This document shows positions 20,551-30,570 of a stretch of 64,000 bases of DNA, one piece after another (the first letter of the stretch is position 1; each line of letters opens with the position of its first letter). The stretch is from Oscillatoria acuminata PCC 6304. GTDB taxonomy: Bacteria; Cyanobacteriota; Cyanobacteriia; Cyanobacteriales; Laspinemataceae. Where the stretch lies: assembly GCF_000317105.1 (NCBI RefSeq), contig NC_019693.1:5147227-5211226 (forward strand), read 5' to 3'. The translations under genes and the position numbers were made by a program. The notes beneath the pieces are model-generated. The model was not told the origin of the DNA. It made no database searches and worked only from the letters and a program-made list of their open reading frames with translations.

Positions 20551-20575
20551 GACCCGGATTTACCCGGGCTTTTTT
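20551..20575 (+). terminator. Rho-independent terminator of hmpE
   Basis: CCCGG/CCGGG stem around an ATTTA-type loop followed by six T, 13 bp after the hmpE stop. Confidence 0.7.
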
Positions 20576-20667
20576 GGAGACTGAACCCGATCTTCTCGTG
20601 GCATCATGAGCGCATCCCTCCTACAAATAGGCGTAATCCTGTAGGGCAATAAAAAGCGCGATCGCTG

Positions 20668-20875
20668 TTTCTTGTAGGGGCGCAATGCTTGCGCCCTGTC
20701 AAGGTGGTAAATTTAATGACCCCAAATCGTTATTTCTTGTAGGGGCGTATTGCATACGCCCTGTCAAGGTGGTAAATTAATGACCCCAAATCGTTATTTC
20801 TTGTAGGGGCGTATTGCATACGCCCCAAGGGCGCAAGCATTGCGCCCCTACAAATCAATACACCTTGACAAGGCT
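20668..20875 (+). repeat. 64-65 bp tandem repeat, two and a half copies, with inverted end
   Basis: Units start with TTTCTTGTAGGGGCG at 20668, 20733 and 20797. Each carries a short inverted repeat (CGTATTGCATACG or CGCAATGCTTGCG) and GTCAAGGTGGTAAATT. The third unit runs into an inverted copy ending GCGCCCCTACAAA. It is the cyanobacterial TGTAGGGGCG palindrome type, between the convergent hmpE and HD-protein genes. Confidence 0.85.
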
Positions 20876-20936
20876 AGTAAAAACCCACACCCTGAAGGGT
20901 GGGGCTATACGGACAAAGCCCGCCTGCGCGGGCTAA
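20873..20936 (+). repeat. 64-bp palindromic repeat, copy B
   Basis: Near-identical to copy A at 15331. It continues into AACCGGATTTGGGAT (20957-20971), a tail shared with a related hairpin near 22494-22508. Confidence 0.8.
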
Positions 20937-20997
20937 AAGCGAAAACCGACTTTTACCAACCGGATTTGGGATGAGGTTAGATAATCACATTCGAGAT

Positions 20998-21852
20998 TTA
21001 GGCCACCTCAGAAAGCTGCTGGTCTTCATGTTCTATTTTGAAGACATTTGCATAGAGATTAGCGACGATTTGTTTGCCTTGTTGAGTCAAATTCAAATAA
21101 GCCAGAGCTTGAGTAATAAAGGGAAAAACACCATGCCAGTAGAATTTGGGATAGTTCCGACGAAGGTCTCCGGGATGGGAGTAGTTGAGCTTTTTATTGG
21201 CCCCCGTTTCATCAAACTCATAAAATAAGGCAGCAATTTTTTGCAAGTAACGGGGATCGCTTAATTGACCAATGAGATCTGCCGCTCTAACCATGCCAGC
21301 ATAATTAAAAGTATCTTTATGATCTTCATCTGCCGGAACAGGAAACCGCGTCAGTTCGATATTGCGTTTAATGACTTCTGCATCAATGAGACTGTGACCT
21401 CCGAAACGTTCGGAGATGAAAAGTTTGCCGCGATCGACGTGATAGGGAGTTAGACTCGCATCCGTCGAACCAAAGGGAATCGGTACTTTTAAACCATCTC
21501 TACCCGTGGCATAGAGCCGTTTGCTGTCTTCATCTTGGCGACAAACTCCCTTGACATAGCCAATATCATGACACAACAAGGAAATAATGAAATGTAGCCA
21601 ATCTTCGCAGGATACGCCCCCTTCTCGAATATGTTTACCGCGCAGGATTTCTTGCCCGACTAAGGTTACCAAAATGGTATGTTCTACGTTGTGATACAGG
21701 GCATCACTGTTGGCAATATTTTCTAATGCCATACCACCGGCCCAAGCCAGGATTTCTGCGTAATCCGGTTTATATCCTCCGTATGTCCGATGGTAGCCTT
21801 CTTGCAGGCGGTCCACGAACGCTTCAATGAGTAGTGCTGTTGAATTAAACAT
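20998..21852 (-). CDS. HD-domain metal-dependent protein (Npun_R2479-type family)
   Basis: A 284-residue protein from ATG 21852; a TTG five codons upstream is less likely. HD-superfamily metal ligands are visible as Y-H-N-V-E-H, then C-H-D-I-G-Y, and a later R-A-A-D. The family is conserved across cyanobacteria and is annotated by similarity as an HD-domain metalloprotein. HD proteins are usually phosphohydrolases, but the substrate here is unknown. It is convergent with hmpE across the repeat cluster and stands alone. Confidence 0.8.
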   Translation of the reverse strand: MFNSTALLIEAFVDRLQEGYHRTYGGYKPDYAEILAWAGGMALENIANSDALYHNVEHTILVTLVGQEILRGKHIREGGVSCEDWLHFIISLLCHDIGYVKGVCRQDEDSKRLYATGRDGLKVPIPFGSTDASLTPYHVDRGKLFISERFGGHSLIDAEVIKRNIELTRFPVPADEDHKDTFNYAGMVRAADLIGQLSDPRYLQKIAALFYEFDETGANKKLNYSHPGDLRRNYPKFYWHGVFPFITQALAYLNLTQQGKQIVANLYANVFKIEHEDQQLSEVA

Positions 21853-22443
21853 CTTCCGTCTTCTCAATCAAACTAAGTCGTAAAGTTGGGGCAGGTTTCT
21901 TAACCACTCAGAGGGCTTTTAAGATCGAACTCCCCCAGAATTGGGGGTCTATCGCCTTTCTCTCTGAATTTGGGCTGGGAGGTTGGAGCGACATCCGGCC
22001 TTGGGAACTGAGGGGTGAAACCCACTCATTGCTAAGGCGGATTTCGACATCGAAATGGCTGGGTTACAATTGGTTTAGGGGGACACCCAGTCCACCAATT
22101 GTGTTGTGGTTTCGATAAATACTTCTATTATGAATTAAACCCTATCCAGATGATGTGATGCGAGTCATTTGACCGATGTGACAATGGAGTTGGATCTGGA
22201 GGGACTAAAGGCTAGAATCGGCTGAATTCTAGGGGATGATGATGGCTAAAAAGATTTTTTGACTCAAAAATGAAAAAATCATGACATTAAAGCGATCGCC
22301 CTGGGATCAGGGATTCTCCCTCGGGGTATGGATAGATCCCCGGGAGGAAAGCCGTAACCGTTAGGGGGATGGAATATCTGAAATGGTCTGGGGTAAAAAG
22401 TTCCCCATCCTGGGAAAGGCTCAAGAGCCTGAGTCCAGTCTGT
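21853..22443. other. Intergenic region, nothing recognised
   Basis: About 590 bp upstream of the HD gene and downstream of the kinase pair. No coding frame or known RNA was recognised; one HIP1 site is near 22292. Confidence 0.4.
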
Positions 22444-22476
22444 AAAAACCCGCACCCATGCATGAGTGTGGGTTTT
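22444..22476 (-). terminator. Bidirectional-looking hairpin terminator
   Basis: AAAACCCGCACCC pairs with GTGTGGGTTTT; read on the minus strand it ends in five T. It would terminate the kinase pair ending at 22547. It belongs to the same repeat family as the 64-bp units. Confidence 0.6.
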
Positions 22477-22509
22477 GACAAACCTATCACAACCGGATTT
22501 GGGATCACT

Positions 22510-22535
22510 TCACCGAGTCAAGGTTGACTCGGTGA
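22510..22535. repeat. Perfect 12-bp hairpin after the kinase gene
   Basis: TCACCGAGTCAA pairs perfectly with TTGACTCGGTGA with two bases between, 12 bp beyond the stop at 22547. No T-run follows. Confidence 0.7.
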
Positions 22536-22546
22536 GCGATCGCCGG

Positions 22547-24445
22547 TTAGGACAGTCCCACTGGGTCTGCGGTGGATTGCACTAAGGGGAGCTCGATCAC
22601 GAACTCTGCGCCTTCTCCGGGGGTGGAATTGCAGGTGAGTTGTCCCCCATGTTTTTGGACGACTATCTGGTAACTAATCGAGAGTCCCAATCCTCTGCCT
22701 TTACCAACGGGTTTGGTGGTAAAGAAGGGATCAAATAAGCGCGATCGCCCCGATTCGTTGATCCCGGGACCATTATCTTTAATCCGAATCAACAGGGTTT
22801 GGCTATTCGTTAACGCCGTAGAAATCCAAATCGAAGGCACAAACTTAGGCGCTGTGGGATTGGCTTCCTGAACCTTGAGGCGATCGGGCAAAATATCGCT
22901 TAAAACATCGATAGCATTATTTAAGAGATTAAAAAACACTTGGTTGAGTTCGCCCGGATAACAGAGAATCTGCGGAATTTCTCCATAGTCTTTAATCAAT
23001 TCAATTTCATGGGTTTCAGTGATTTTAAATCGGTGTTTCAATAAAATTAGAGCAGTGTCTAAATTTTCATGAATATCAACCTTTTTAACTCCAGATTCAT
23101 CCATGAGAGAAAACTTTCGCAAAGACAAAACAATTTGATTAATGCGCTCGGCTCCCACGGCAATTGAACTTGTCATTTTTCTTAAATCTTTACTTAAGAA
23201 ATCAAAATCCAATTCTTCTAAAATTTCTCGAACCGTCTGATTGGGGGGATGTTCTTTTTGATAAGTTTCCAGGAGATTAACTAAATCCGCGATCGCACTT
23301 TGAACATGAGAGATATTCCCATAGATAAAATTAACCGGATTATTAATTTCATGGGCAATTCCGGCGACTAATTGACCCAAGCCCACCATTTTCTCATTTT
23401 GAACCAATTGAACTTGAGCATCTTGAAGTTCGGTTAACGCTTGTTCAATTTTTTGCTTTTGATGGCGCATGATGGCTTCTGCCTGGAGTCGGGCAGCATC
23501 AGCCTGTTTGCGGGAGGAAATATCCCGGGCGATCGCCAGCACCTCTGATGGGCCACTTTTGACAAAGCGAACCTCATAAGAAACCCACCGTTCTTGATTT
23601 TTATCCCGTTGAACATATTCCCCAATCTGGATTTTTGAAGTCACGAGAGTTTGCTGCACATAATGCATAATCCAAATGGCTAAGTCATCGGATAAAACCT
23701 CCTGAATATGTTTTCCGACAAAACTAGAATCAGCCGCTAACGATTCACTAATAGGAAAAATATTCTGAGTAAAATCCCGACTCTTTTGGAGGGGATTCCC
23801 CCGCTGATTCCCTGGACTCTCTGGGATGTCATCAAGACACCCTAAAGAGGGGCTCCGATAATCCAAGAAAAATCCATCCTCGCCAATGCGAAACATCACA
23901 TCAGGAATTGCATTCACCAATGCCATATTTTTGGCTTCGCTGACTTCCAGAGAGCGTTGAGCGTTTTGGCGCTCAGTAATTTCCTGTTCTAGGCAGAGAT
24001 TTTTTTCTTGAAGATTAATCTGGAGTTGACGTAACTTTAAATGAGTTTGAACTCGGGATAAAACCTCTGCTTCTTGGAAGGGTTTAGAAATATAATCGAC
24101 CCCTCCAGCTTCAAAGGCTTTGACTTTATCATCCACCTCATTCAAGGCACTTAAAAAAATCACGGGAATTTGGCGAGTCGTTTCCTGCTGCTTCAAACAT
24201 TTGCAAACCTCATAGCCATCCATCCCCGGCATCATGACATCCAGAAGGATTAAATCAGGCACGGCATTTTTACAGACGGTTAAAGCCATGTCTCCCTTCA
24301 AGGCTTTACAAACCCGGTAGCCATTATCGGTCAATACCGAGGACAACAGGCGCACATTATCTGGCGTATCGTCCACCACCAAAATATTGGGGCGATTGTT
24401 TTGAGATTGCCGGGATGTAGTTAATTCACCTAGAGCGTAGTTCAT
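22547..24445 (-). CDS. Hybrid sensor histidine kinase with N-terminal receiver (REC-PAS-HisKA-HATPase)
   Basis: A protein of 632 residues. The N-terminal receiver (about 20-140) has Asp69 in L-L-D-V-M-M-P and Lys in S-K-P-F. A coiled linker is followed by a PAS domain (about 175-320), a dimerisation helix with His365 in A-G-I-A-H-E-I-N-N-P, and an ATPase domain with the N box N-L-L-N-N-A-I-D and G-R-G-L-G-L-S. The A-H-E-I-N-N-P variant is common in cyanobacterial kinases that follow a receiver. The start ATG overlaps the upstream kinase stop as ATGA, so translation is coupled. The signal is unknown. Likely role: an internal relay step receiving phosphate from the 1733-residue kinase. Confidence 0.9.
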   Translation of the reverse strand: MNYALGELTTSRQSQNNRPNILVVDDTPDNVRLLSSVLTDNGYRVCKALKGDMALTVCKNAVPDLILLDVMMPGMDGYEVCKCLKQQETTRQIPVIFLSALNEVDDKVKAFEAGGVDYISKPFQEAEVLSRVQTHLKLRQLQINLQEKNLCLEQEITERQNAQRSLEVSEAKNMALVNAIPDVMFRIGEDGFFLDYRSPSLGCLDDIPESPGNQRGNPLQKSRDFTQNIFPISESLAADSSFVGKHIQEVLSDDLAIWIMHYVQQTLVTSKIQIGEYVQRDKNQERWVSYEVRFVKSGPSEVLAIARDISSRKQADAARLQAEAIMRHQKQKIEQALTELQDAQVQLVQNEKMVGLGQLVAGIAHEINNPVNFIYGNISHVQSAIADLVNLLETYQKEHPPNQTVREILEELDFDFLSKDLRKMTSSIAVGAERINQIVLSLRKFSLMDESGVKKVDIHENLDTALILLKHRFKITETHEIELIKDYGEIPQILCYPGELNQVFFNLLNNAIDVLSDILPDRLKVQEANPTAPKFVPSIWISTALTNSQTLLIRIKDNGPGINESGRSRLFDPFFTTKPVGKGRGLGLSISYQIVVQKHGGQLTCNSTPGEGAEFVIELPLVQSTADPVGLS

Positions 24446-27400
24446 GCCTCCTCCTGTTCAGTTAATTCAATAATCAGTTCAAAATCAAAATTTTTAGTTA
24501 ATTCTCTCAAAGTTTGAGCCAGAGGGCTACTTTCTTCAGGAATAAATTTTAGCAGTTCAAAAATTCCTTCATCGTAACCTTGAGAAGCGAATTGATAAAG
24601 CTCTGTGACAAAATTCGGAGGCATTTGAAATAAATAACTTTTGATTTCATCTCGATTTAAAAGGTTGGGTCTGGACGATAATACTTGAGGACTGTGAGGA
24701 ATTTCTGGTGCATAACGATAGCGAATCCCTAGATGAGTGGATATTTTTTCAAAGAGGACTTCTTCTCGAAAGGGTTTGTGCAGAAAGTCATCACAACCGC
24801 AAGACAAAATCCCTTTTCGTTCTTCTTCAAAAGCGCTGGCTGTGAGGGCAATAATCACCGTATCCTGCCCTTTCCGGCTGGCTTTAATCTGTTGGGTTGC
24901 TTGATAGCCGTCTAGGACGGGCATCTGCATATCCATACAAATCAAATGGGGGTCCCAACTGGACCAGAGGGCGATCGCCTCTTGACCATTTTCTGCTTCA
25001 AGCACTTCAAACCCAATCTCGGAAAGGAGGGTCACTAAAAACCGCCGATTGTTAACTGCATCATCAACGACTAAAATTCGATAGCATTCCTGATCACAGT
25101 CTAACCCAATCACTTGTCTAGGAGTTGGAGTCGGAGGTTCTAGGGTCTCGTTGATTGGCACAATTTGAATCTCAAAGCTAAACACCGTCCCCACTCCCAC
25201 GGTGCTGCTGACGTGAATATCTCCTCCCATTAATTGGATAAATTTGCGACTAATGGGCAACCCCAATCCTGTGCCTTGCTGGGATTTACGCCCGGTTTCA
25301 GTTTGGGAAAAGGGTTCAAATAGATGATTCATTTCTTCGGGCGCTATGCCGGATCCGGTATCTGCGATTTCAATACCGAGGATTGATGGCGTTTCCGAGA
25401 AAATCGGGGATTTATTCAGGGAATTGTTGTTGACATCAGGTTCTAGCTGGGCCCGCAATGTTACCCGACCCGAGTTCGTAAATTTGATAGCATTCCCTAA
25501 AATATTAATTAAAACCTGACGCAATTTGCTTTCGTCAGACATGATCATTCCAGGCAGGTTACTATCTAACTCAAAATTTAGCTCCAAGCCTTTACTTTGA
25601 GCTTGAACCTTAAGCATTGCTTCTAGGTTTCTGAGTAAAGAAATTAAATGAAATGAAGTCGGGTTTAATACGGTTCTCCCCGCTTCAATTTTTGACATTT
25701 CCAGAATATCATTAATTAAGGAGAGTAAATGTTCTCCAGCTTGATTGATAATTTTTAAGTATTCCTGGTGCTGGGGGCTTAAGGAAGAATTGCGATTCAT
25801 CAATTGGGTAAATCCCAGAATCGCATTGAGTGGGGTTCGCAATTCGTGACTCATGTTTGCCAAAAATTCACTTTTAGCTTGGTTAGCCGCATCTGCTGCG
25901 ATCGCCGCTTTTTGGAGGGCGTCTGATTGCTTCTGGGTTTGTTCGAGCAATTCGGCTTGCTGCAAGGCAACTCCCAATTGATTGCCTATTTGGATGACAA
26001 TCTTGTGATCGCTCGGTTGCCACTGTCTCGGGCGATCGCTTTCGTAAGCGGCTAACAATCCCCACAGTTTGGACCCGCAAAAAATCGGGACAATGATGTA
26101 CGCTCTAACCTGAAATTCCTCTAATCTGGCTAAATAACAAGGACTAAAGTTGCGTTGATAAATGTCTTCCACCACTAAGCAATTCTCGTCTCGGTTAAAA
26201 GCATCCCCTTTAGTCTGGATCAGATGGGTATCTTGCCATTCTAAGCAAGAATTAATTAGAGCTTGCATCTGGCAATTTTCCCCGGACGCCGGTTGCGCGG
26301 ATAGATGCAGAGATTGGCGGTTTCTTTGCAAGACGGAAACCCGTTGTGATGTAATAGCTTCGGAGACAAATTCTCCACTATAGTCCGGATTAAAACGGTA
26401 AATAGCAACAATGTCACAGGTTAAACATCCTTGCAATTCTTCCGTTGTAGCCGCAAAAATTGTCCCTAAATCCAGGGATTGACGAATCCGCTGGACTGCG
26501 GAAGCGACTGCCTTTTCCCGTTCGGCACTTTCCCGCAAGGCAGCTTCACTTTGCTTGATTTTGGTAATATCGGTGGCTGTGCCTAACAGTTGCTTAACGG
26601 CTCCATTTTTTGTTCGGGTAAAAATCGTTTCTCGGACTAAAACATTGCGCCATTCTCCCTGAATCGTTCTCATTCGATATTCCAGTTCAAAAACGTCTCC
26701 CTCTTGAGCTTGAGAGAGGTTTTGAAAATGTTCGGGAATTTTGCCTAAGTCATCGGGGTGAATCAGGGCAGGTAACAAATTATTGCCTAAGTTGGAAATT
26801 TCTTCGTCCGAATACCCCAACATTTCGACAATTTCTCGGTTGACATAAATGTTCCGCTGTTCTAAAATATCGTAAATATATAAGAGGTTGGGAGAAGTAT
26901 CGGCGATGTTCTGCACGAAGCGTTGGCTGGTTTGCAAGGCTTCTTCGGCTTTTTGGCGCTCAATCAGTTCAGCCTTGGCTTGTTCAAATAAGGTGGATTG
27001 TTGAACAGCGATCGCCAGTTGTCCGGCAATAGAGCGCAGGGATTCTATCTCCGAAGGATGCCATTCTCGGGGACCTTGGCAATGATGGGCAATTAGTAAA
27101 CCCCACAAATTTTGCTCTTTTAAAATTGGAATCACCAGTTTAGCCTTAATCTTGAGGGTTTTGATTAACGCCGCTAGACAAGGTAAATGTTTGACCAATT
27201 CGGTATCTGCAATGGCTACAATTTCCCCCTGAGCGTAACGGTCTCGTTCCTCTTGACTAAAGGTTTCCTGGGGAAAAGTATTCCCGTTAATCTCAGGAGC
27301 AAGGGGGTCGGAGGAGTGGGTTACTACGATGCCAGTGCCATCGGGATCAACTCGGTAAATTAACAGGCGATCGTTGGATAAAAATTGGCGAACTTCGTGG

Positions 27401-29643
27401 GCAGCCGTTGTTAATACTTCTTCTAAATTCAAGGAGGAACGAATCCGCTCCTGAATGGCATTCAGTAATTGCTCGCGCTTGAGTTGTTGTTCTAGGGCGA
27501 TTTCTGCTTGCTTGCGATCGGTGATGTTAAAACTTGTGCCAATTAGACGATAAATGCGATCGCTACTGTCAAAAATTGGGCTTAAATGGGTCAGCCACCA
27601 ACTCTCTTGGCCCTCTAAAGTCAACTTTTCTTCATAAGTTATCCGTTCTCTAGTTTCGATGCAATGCTGATACCGCTGCATCACCTCATCGGCGACGGCT
27701 TGATGCAATAGCTGTTCTGGAGTGATCCCGCTCATTTCTTCCGCAGAAATCTGCCAAATCCGTTCATGGGTGGGATTACTATCAAAGTAACGAAATGTGC
27801 CATCGGTCAAGACATCCACAATAAAAATGGCCGTTTCTACGCCTTCATAGATACTGCGTAAAAACTGTTCGCTTTCTTTCAGGGAGGCTTCGGCTCGAAT
27901 CTGCTCGGTGACATCTTCAAAATACACCGAGATTCCGTCTTTGGCAGGATAAGCATGAATTTCAAACCAGCGATTCAGGGGGGGATAAAATTCCAGGAAT
28001 TCCCGGCTAATGTTTTCCGTAACAACTCGGTGGTATTCTTCATAAAATCTACCGTGCCGCGCTTCGGGAAATTCTACCCAGAGACTTTGCCCGAGAAGTT
28101 CTTCTTGGCTTCTTTGAAAGAGTACCTGGGCTTGAGAATTAATATAGGTAAATCGCCAATTGGAATCGAGAGAAAAAAAGGCATCGGTAATGCTTTCTAG
28201 GATATTCCTGACCCGATTTGTGGCAGCTTCAGCTTCGGCGCGGGCGGTTTGTTCGAGATCGAGCAGTTGCAAGCGTTCTTGTTCAGTCTGTTTGCGATCG
28301 CTGATATCTCGGACAATGGCTAAAATCGATTCCACTTCCCCATTGTTTCCCAACTCGGGGACAATCCGGGCAAACCACCATTTCACCCCATCCCGTCTAG
28401 GCACTGCACATTCGAGGGTCTGTTCAGTCCCCGTTTCAGAGGCTTGTTGCAGCACCTCAATCCACTGGGATAATACGGCATCAGGAAACCCTAATTCTTC
28501 AATGGTTTTGCCCAAAATTTCCCCACTAGGAATGCCGAATAAACTTTCCGAGGAGGGGTTGGCATAGAGATAGCGAAACTCGCGATTAAACCGCCAAATT
28601 AAATCCGGCGCGTGTTCGACTAAGGCTCGAAATTCTCGTTCTCGTTGGGCGAGGGCTGCTTCGACTCGAATGCGATCGCCAATTTCAGCCTGCAATTGGG
28701 CATTTTGCGCTTTCAATTCCGCCTCAAGTCGGGACCGTTCCTGCAATTCCTGTTCTCGAAGTGTAATTTCTTCCTGGAGGCGTTCGTTCACCTGATTCAC
28801 CTCAATTACTCGGCGATTGACTTGCTCTTGTAATACCTCTAAGGTCCTGTACATTTCAATCGGGTCGAGGGCTTCTAACAGGCTGGTTTGAGTCAGTATC
28901 CCGGTTAAATTTCCCGCTTCATTCACCACGACTAAGCGGCGAATTCCATTGTTTTCCATTAATTGATGAGCATCCCACAAGGAATCCCCAGTTTTAATCG
29001 GGAACAATGGGGTACTCATGACCTGGGATGCCACCCATTCTGCTAAGTTTAAATTTAAAGCCCGAAAGTTAACAATATCCCGTTCGGTAATAATCCCCAT
29101 CGGGATAGTTTCTTGTTCATCGGTGTCTTCGACAATGACAATACAACTGACCTGACTCTGGGTCATTTGTTGGGTAATTTCCCACAAACCAGCAGTCTGG
29201 GGTAAGTGAATCACGCGATCGCTCATCACCTGATAGACTTTCTGGAATTTTAATAAATCGGTGGGTTGAAGGACTTTGCGGATACTGTTTTGGGTAATCA
29301 CTCCCAGGATATTTCCCGACTCATCAATCGCCGGTAAGTGGCGAATTTTGTGCTGGCGCAGAGTTGATAATACGGAAAAAATCTCCAAAGCTGAGGAAAC
29401 CACGATCCGGACCGGATCGGGGGTCATAATTGCTGCAACTTTGACGGTGTTGAGGTCGATCGCTTCGGCGGTCATTCTGACCACATCTCGTTCGGTCAAA
29501 ATGCCGACTAACTGATGATTATCCACGACTAATGCACAACTAACTCGCTGTTGACTCATGAGGGTGACTGCCTCACTTACCCCGGTATCTGGCGCGATCA
29601 TTAACGAGTTTTTTTCAACAATATGAATCGGGCCTAAATTCAT
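24442..29643 (-). CDS. Giant hybrid histidine kinase: four CBS, multiple PAS and GAF, kinase, receiver
   Basis: A protein of 1733 residues without membrane segments. Order: four CBS motifs (about 1-265), coiled coil (270-340), three PAS domains (about 345-725), GAF (about 740-900), PAS (about 920-1040), GAF (about 1060-1240), HisKA with His1266 in M-S-H-E-L-R-T-P-L-N, HATPase (about 1365-1490), receiver (about 1520-1635) with Asp1571, and a Glu-rich tail. CBS pairs usually bind adenine nucleotides, so energy-state sensing is plausible but inferred. Both GAF domains have a Cys (822, 1169) at the cyanobacteriochrome anchor position, but the following His is Leu or Tyr, so chromophore binding is doubtful. 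First gene of a two-kinase operon. Confidence 0.9.
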   Translation of the reverse strand: MNLGPIHIVEKNSLMIAPDTGVSEAVTLMSQQRVSCALVVDNHQLVGILTERDVVRMTAEAIDLNTVKVAAIMTPDPVRIVVSSALEIFSVLSTLRQHKIRHLPAIDESGNILGVITQNSIRKVLQPTDLLKFQKVYQVMSDRVIHLPQTAGLWEITQQMTQSQVSCIVIVEDTDEQETIPMGIITERDIVNFRALNLNLAEWVASQVMSTPLFPIKTGDSLWDAHQLMENNGIRRLVVVNEAGNLTGILTQTSLLEALDPIEMYRTLEVLQEQVNRRVIEVNQVNERLQEEITLREQELQERSRLEAELKAQNAQLQAEIGDRIRVEAALAQREREFRALVEHAPDLIWRFNREFRYLYANPSSESLFGIPSGEILGKTIEELGFPDAVLSQWIEVLQQASETGTEQTLECAVPRRDGVKWWFARIVPELGNNGEVESILAIVRDISDRKQTEQERLQLLDLEQTARAEAEAATNRVRNILESITDAFFSLDSNWRFTYINSQAQVLFQRSQEELLGQSLWVEFPEARHGRFYEEYHRVVTENISREFLEFYPPLNRWFEIHAYPAKDGISVYFEDVTEQIRAEASLKESEQFLRSIYEGVETAIFIVDVLTDGTFRYFDSNPTHERIWQISAEEMSGITPEQLLHQAVADEVMQRYQHCIETRERITYEEKLTLEGQESWWLTHLSPIFDSSDRIYRLIGTSFNITDRKQAEIALEQQLKREQLLNAIQERIRSSLNLEEVLTTAAHEVRQFLSNDRLLIYRVDPDGTGIVVTHSSDPLAPEINGNTFPQETFSQEERDRYAQGEIVAIADTELVKHLPCLAALIKTLKIKAKLVIPILKEQNLWGLLIAHHCQGPREWHPSEIESLRSIAGQLAIAVQQSTLFEQAKAELIERQKAEEALQTSQRFVQNIADTSPNLLYIYDILEQRNIYVNREIVEMLGYSDEEISNLGNNLLPALIHPDDLGKIPEHFQNLSQAQEGDVFELEYRMRTIQGEWRNVLVRETIFTRTKNGAVKQLLGTATDITKIKQSEAALRESAEREKAVASAVQRIRQSLDLGTIFAATTEELQGCLTCDIVAIYRFNPDYSGEFVSEAITSQRVSVLQRNRQSLHLSAQPASGENCQMQALINSCLEWQDTHLIQTKGDAFNRDENCLVVEDIYQRNFSPCYLARLEEFQVRAYIIVPIFCGSKLWGLLAAYESDRPRQWQPSDHKIVIQIGNQLGVALQQAELLEQTQKQSDALQKAAIAADAANQAKSEFLANMSHELRTPLNAILGFTQLMNRNSSLSPQHQEYLKIINQAGEHLLSLINDILEMSKIEAGRTVLNPTSFHLISLLRNLEAMLKVQAQSKGLELNFELDSNLPGMIMSDESKLRQVLINILGNAIKFTNSGRVTLRAQLEPDVNNNSLNKSPIFSETPSILGIEIADTGSGIAPEEMNHLFEPFSQTETGRKSQQGTGLGLPISRKFIQLMGGDIHVSSTVGVGTVFSFEIQIVPINETLEPPTPTPRQVIGLDCDQECYRILVVDDAVNNRRFLVTLLSEIGFEVLEAENGQEAIALWSSWDPHLICMDMQMPVLDGYQATQQIKASRKGQDTVIIALTASAFEEERKGILSCGCDDFLHKPFREEVLFEKISTHLGIRYRYAPEIPHSPQVLSSRPNLLNRDEIKSYLFQMPPNFVTELYQFASQGYDEGIFELLKFIPEESSPLAQTLRELTKNFDFELIIELTEQEEA

Positions 29644-30476
29644 GTTCTATCCATGCTTATTCACTTCATTTTATAGGGTCCTCTCCCTTGGACTTCAACC
29701 GGCTAAAATCGCTTTAATTGATTGAGCCAAGAACCTAACTCGTTTTATTGATAGAAGTACATCCCAGCTAAAAAGTGCTCAATTTATTTTAATTTACTAG
29801 ATCTTGGAGGAAGATTTTACATATCTTTACAATTCTTAAGGGACGACGAATCCCGAAGTCAGGGGGTCAGGGACTATAGCAATCCTAAATGATTTGTAAC
29901 ATCTTCTTCTCCCCTCTCCCGTTCTGGGCCGCCAACGGTTGGGGGCCGCCGACGTCCATTCCACAACTGATTTAGGAATGCTATATAACGGGTGGGATAG
30001 ACTTCGGTTATTTGGATTGGCTAGATTTTCTCTAAAAGCTCGTCTCCATACTGCTGACATCTTGCACCGGGGCAACCCTCACCCATGAGACTGCCTCAAT
30101 CAACCCGATGGGACGGATTTAAAGGAATAATTTTACAGCATAAAATTCCTTTTGACAAGCTCTTTTCCCTCTTTTTTCTCCAGACATTGGGCTGGCGGAA
30201 TCGCTGAAACTGAGGGGGGCAAACTCAAGGGATTAAGCAACCCAATCGGGAGGGGTAACTCCAATCGAATTTACCCCCTAACTTTTAAAATAAATCCTCA
30301 GACAGATGTCAGTTAGCCCAGATTAAGTAAAGGACAGGTTTGAGAGGGGATCTCATCAGTCTGGGAACTACTATATGTCAAAATACGGCGGATTTGCCCC
30401 CTAACTTTTTGGAGCAACCCTCAGACCCAGGAAAAGGCCCTAGGGATAACTGCTCTGCAATCCGTTTCTCCTAGAC
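29644..30476. other. Intergenic region upstream of the giant kinase
   Basis: 833 bp without a credible gene; short frames here are mostly created by the MITE at 29873-29987. Confidence 0.5.
29873..29987. mobile_element. MITE-like element, about 115 bp
   Basis: The left end, CTATAGCAATCCTAAAT, and the right end, whose complement reads TATATAGCATTCCTAAAT, form imperfect terminal inverted repeats of about 17 bp. The interior is GC-rich with CCGCCAACGGTTGG-type symmetry and no gene. A non-autonomous transposable element is inferred. Confidence 0.65.
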
Positions 30477-30564
30477 AGGACTTACGCATCAATTCATATT
30501 GGTCGGGTTGATTCACCAATCAACCCGACCAATAGGTTTCACTCTTCAAATATCTGTAAGTCTT
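30477..30564. mobile_element. MITE-like element with GGACTTAC ends and 17-bp hairpin
   Basis: It begins AGGACTTACGCA and ends GTAAGTCTT. A perfect inverted repeat at 30497-30534 (arm ATTGGTCGGGTTGATT, four-base loop) fills the centre. Confidence 0.6.
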
Positions 30565-30570
30565 GGGAGA

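Noticed and set aside
29836-30075. 79-codon minus frame
   Set aside because: It is generated by the GC-rich core of the MITE at 29873-29987.
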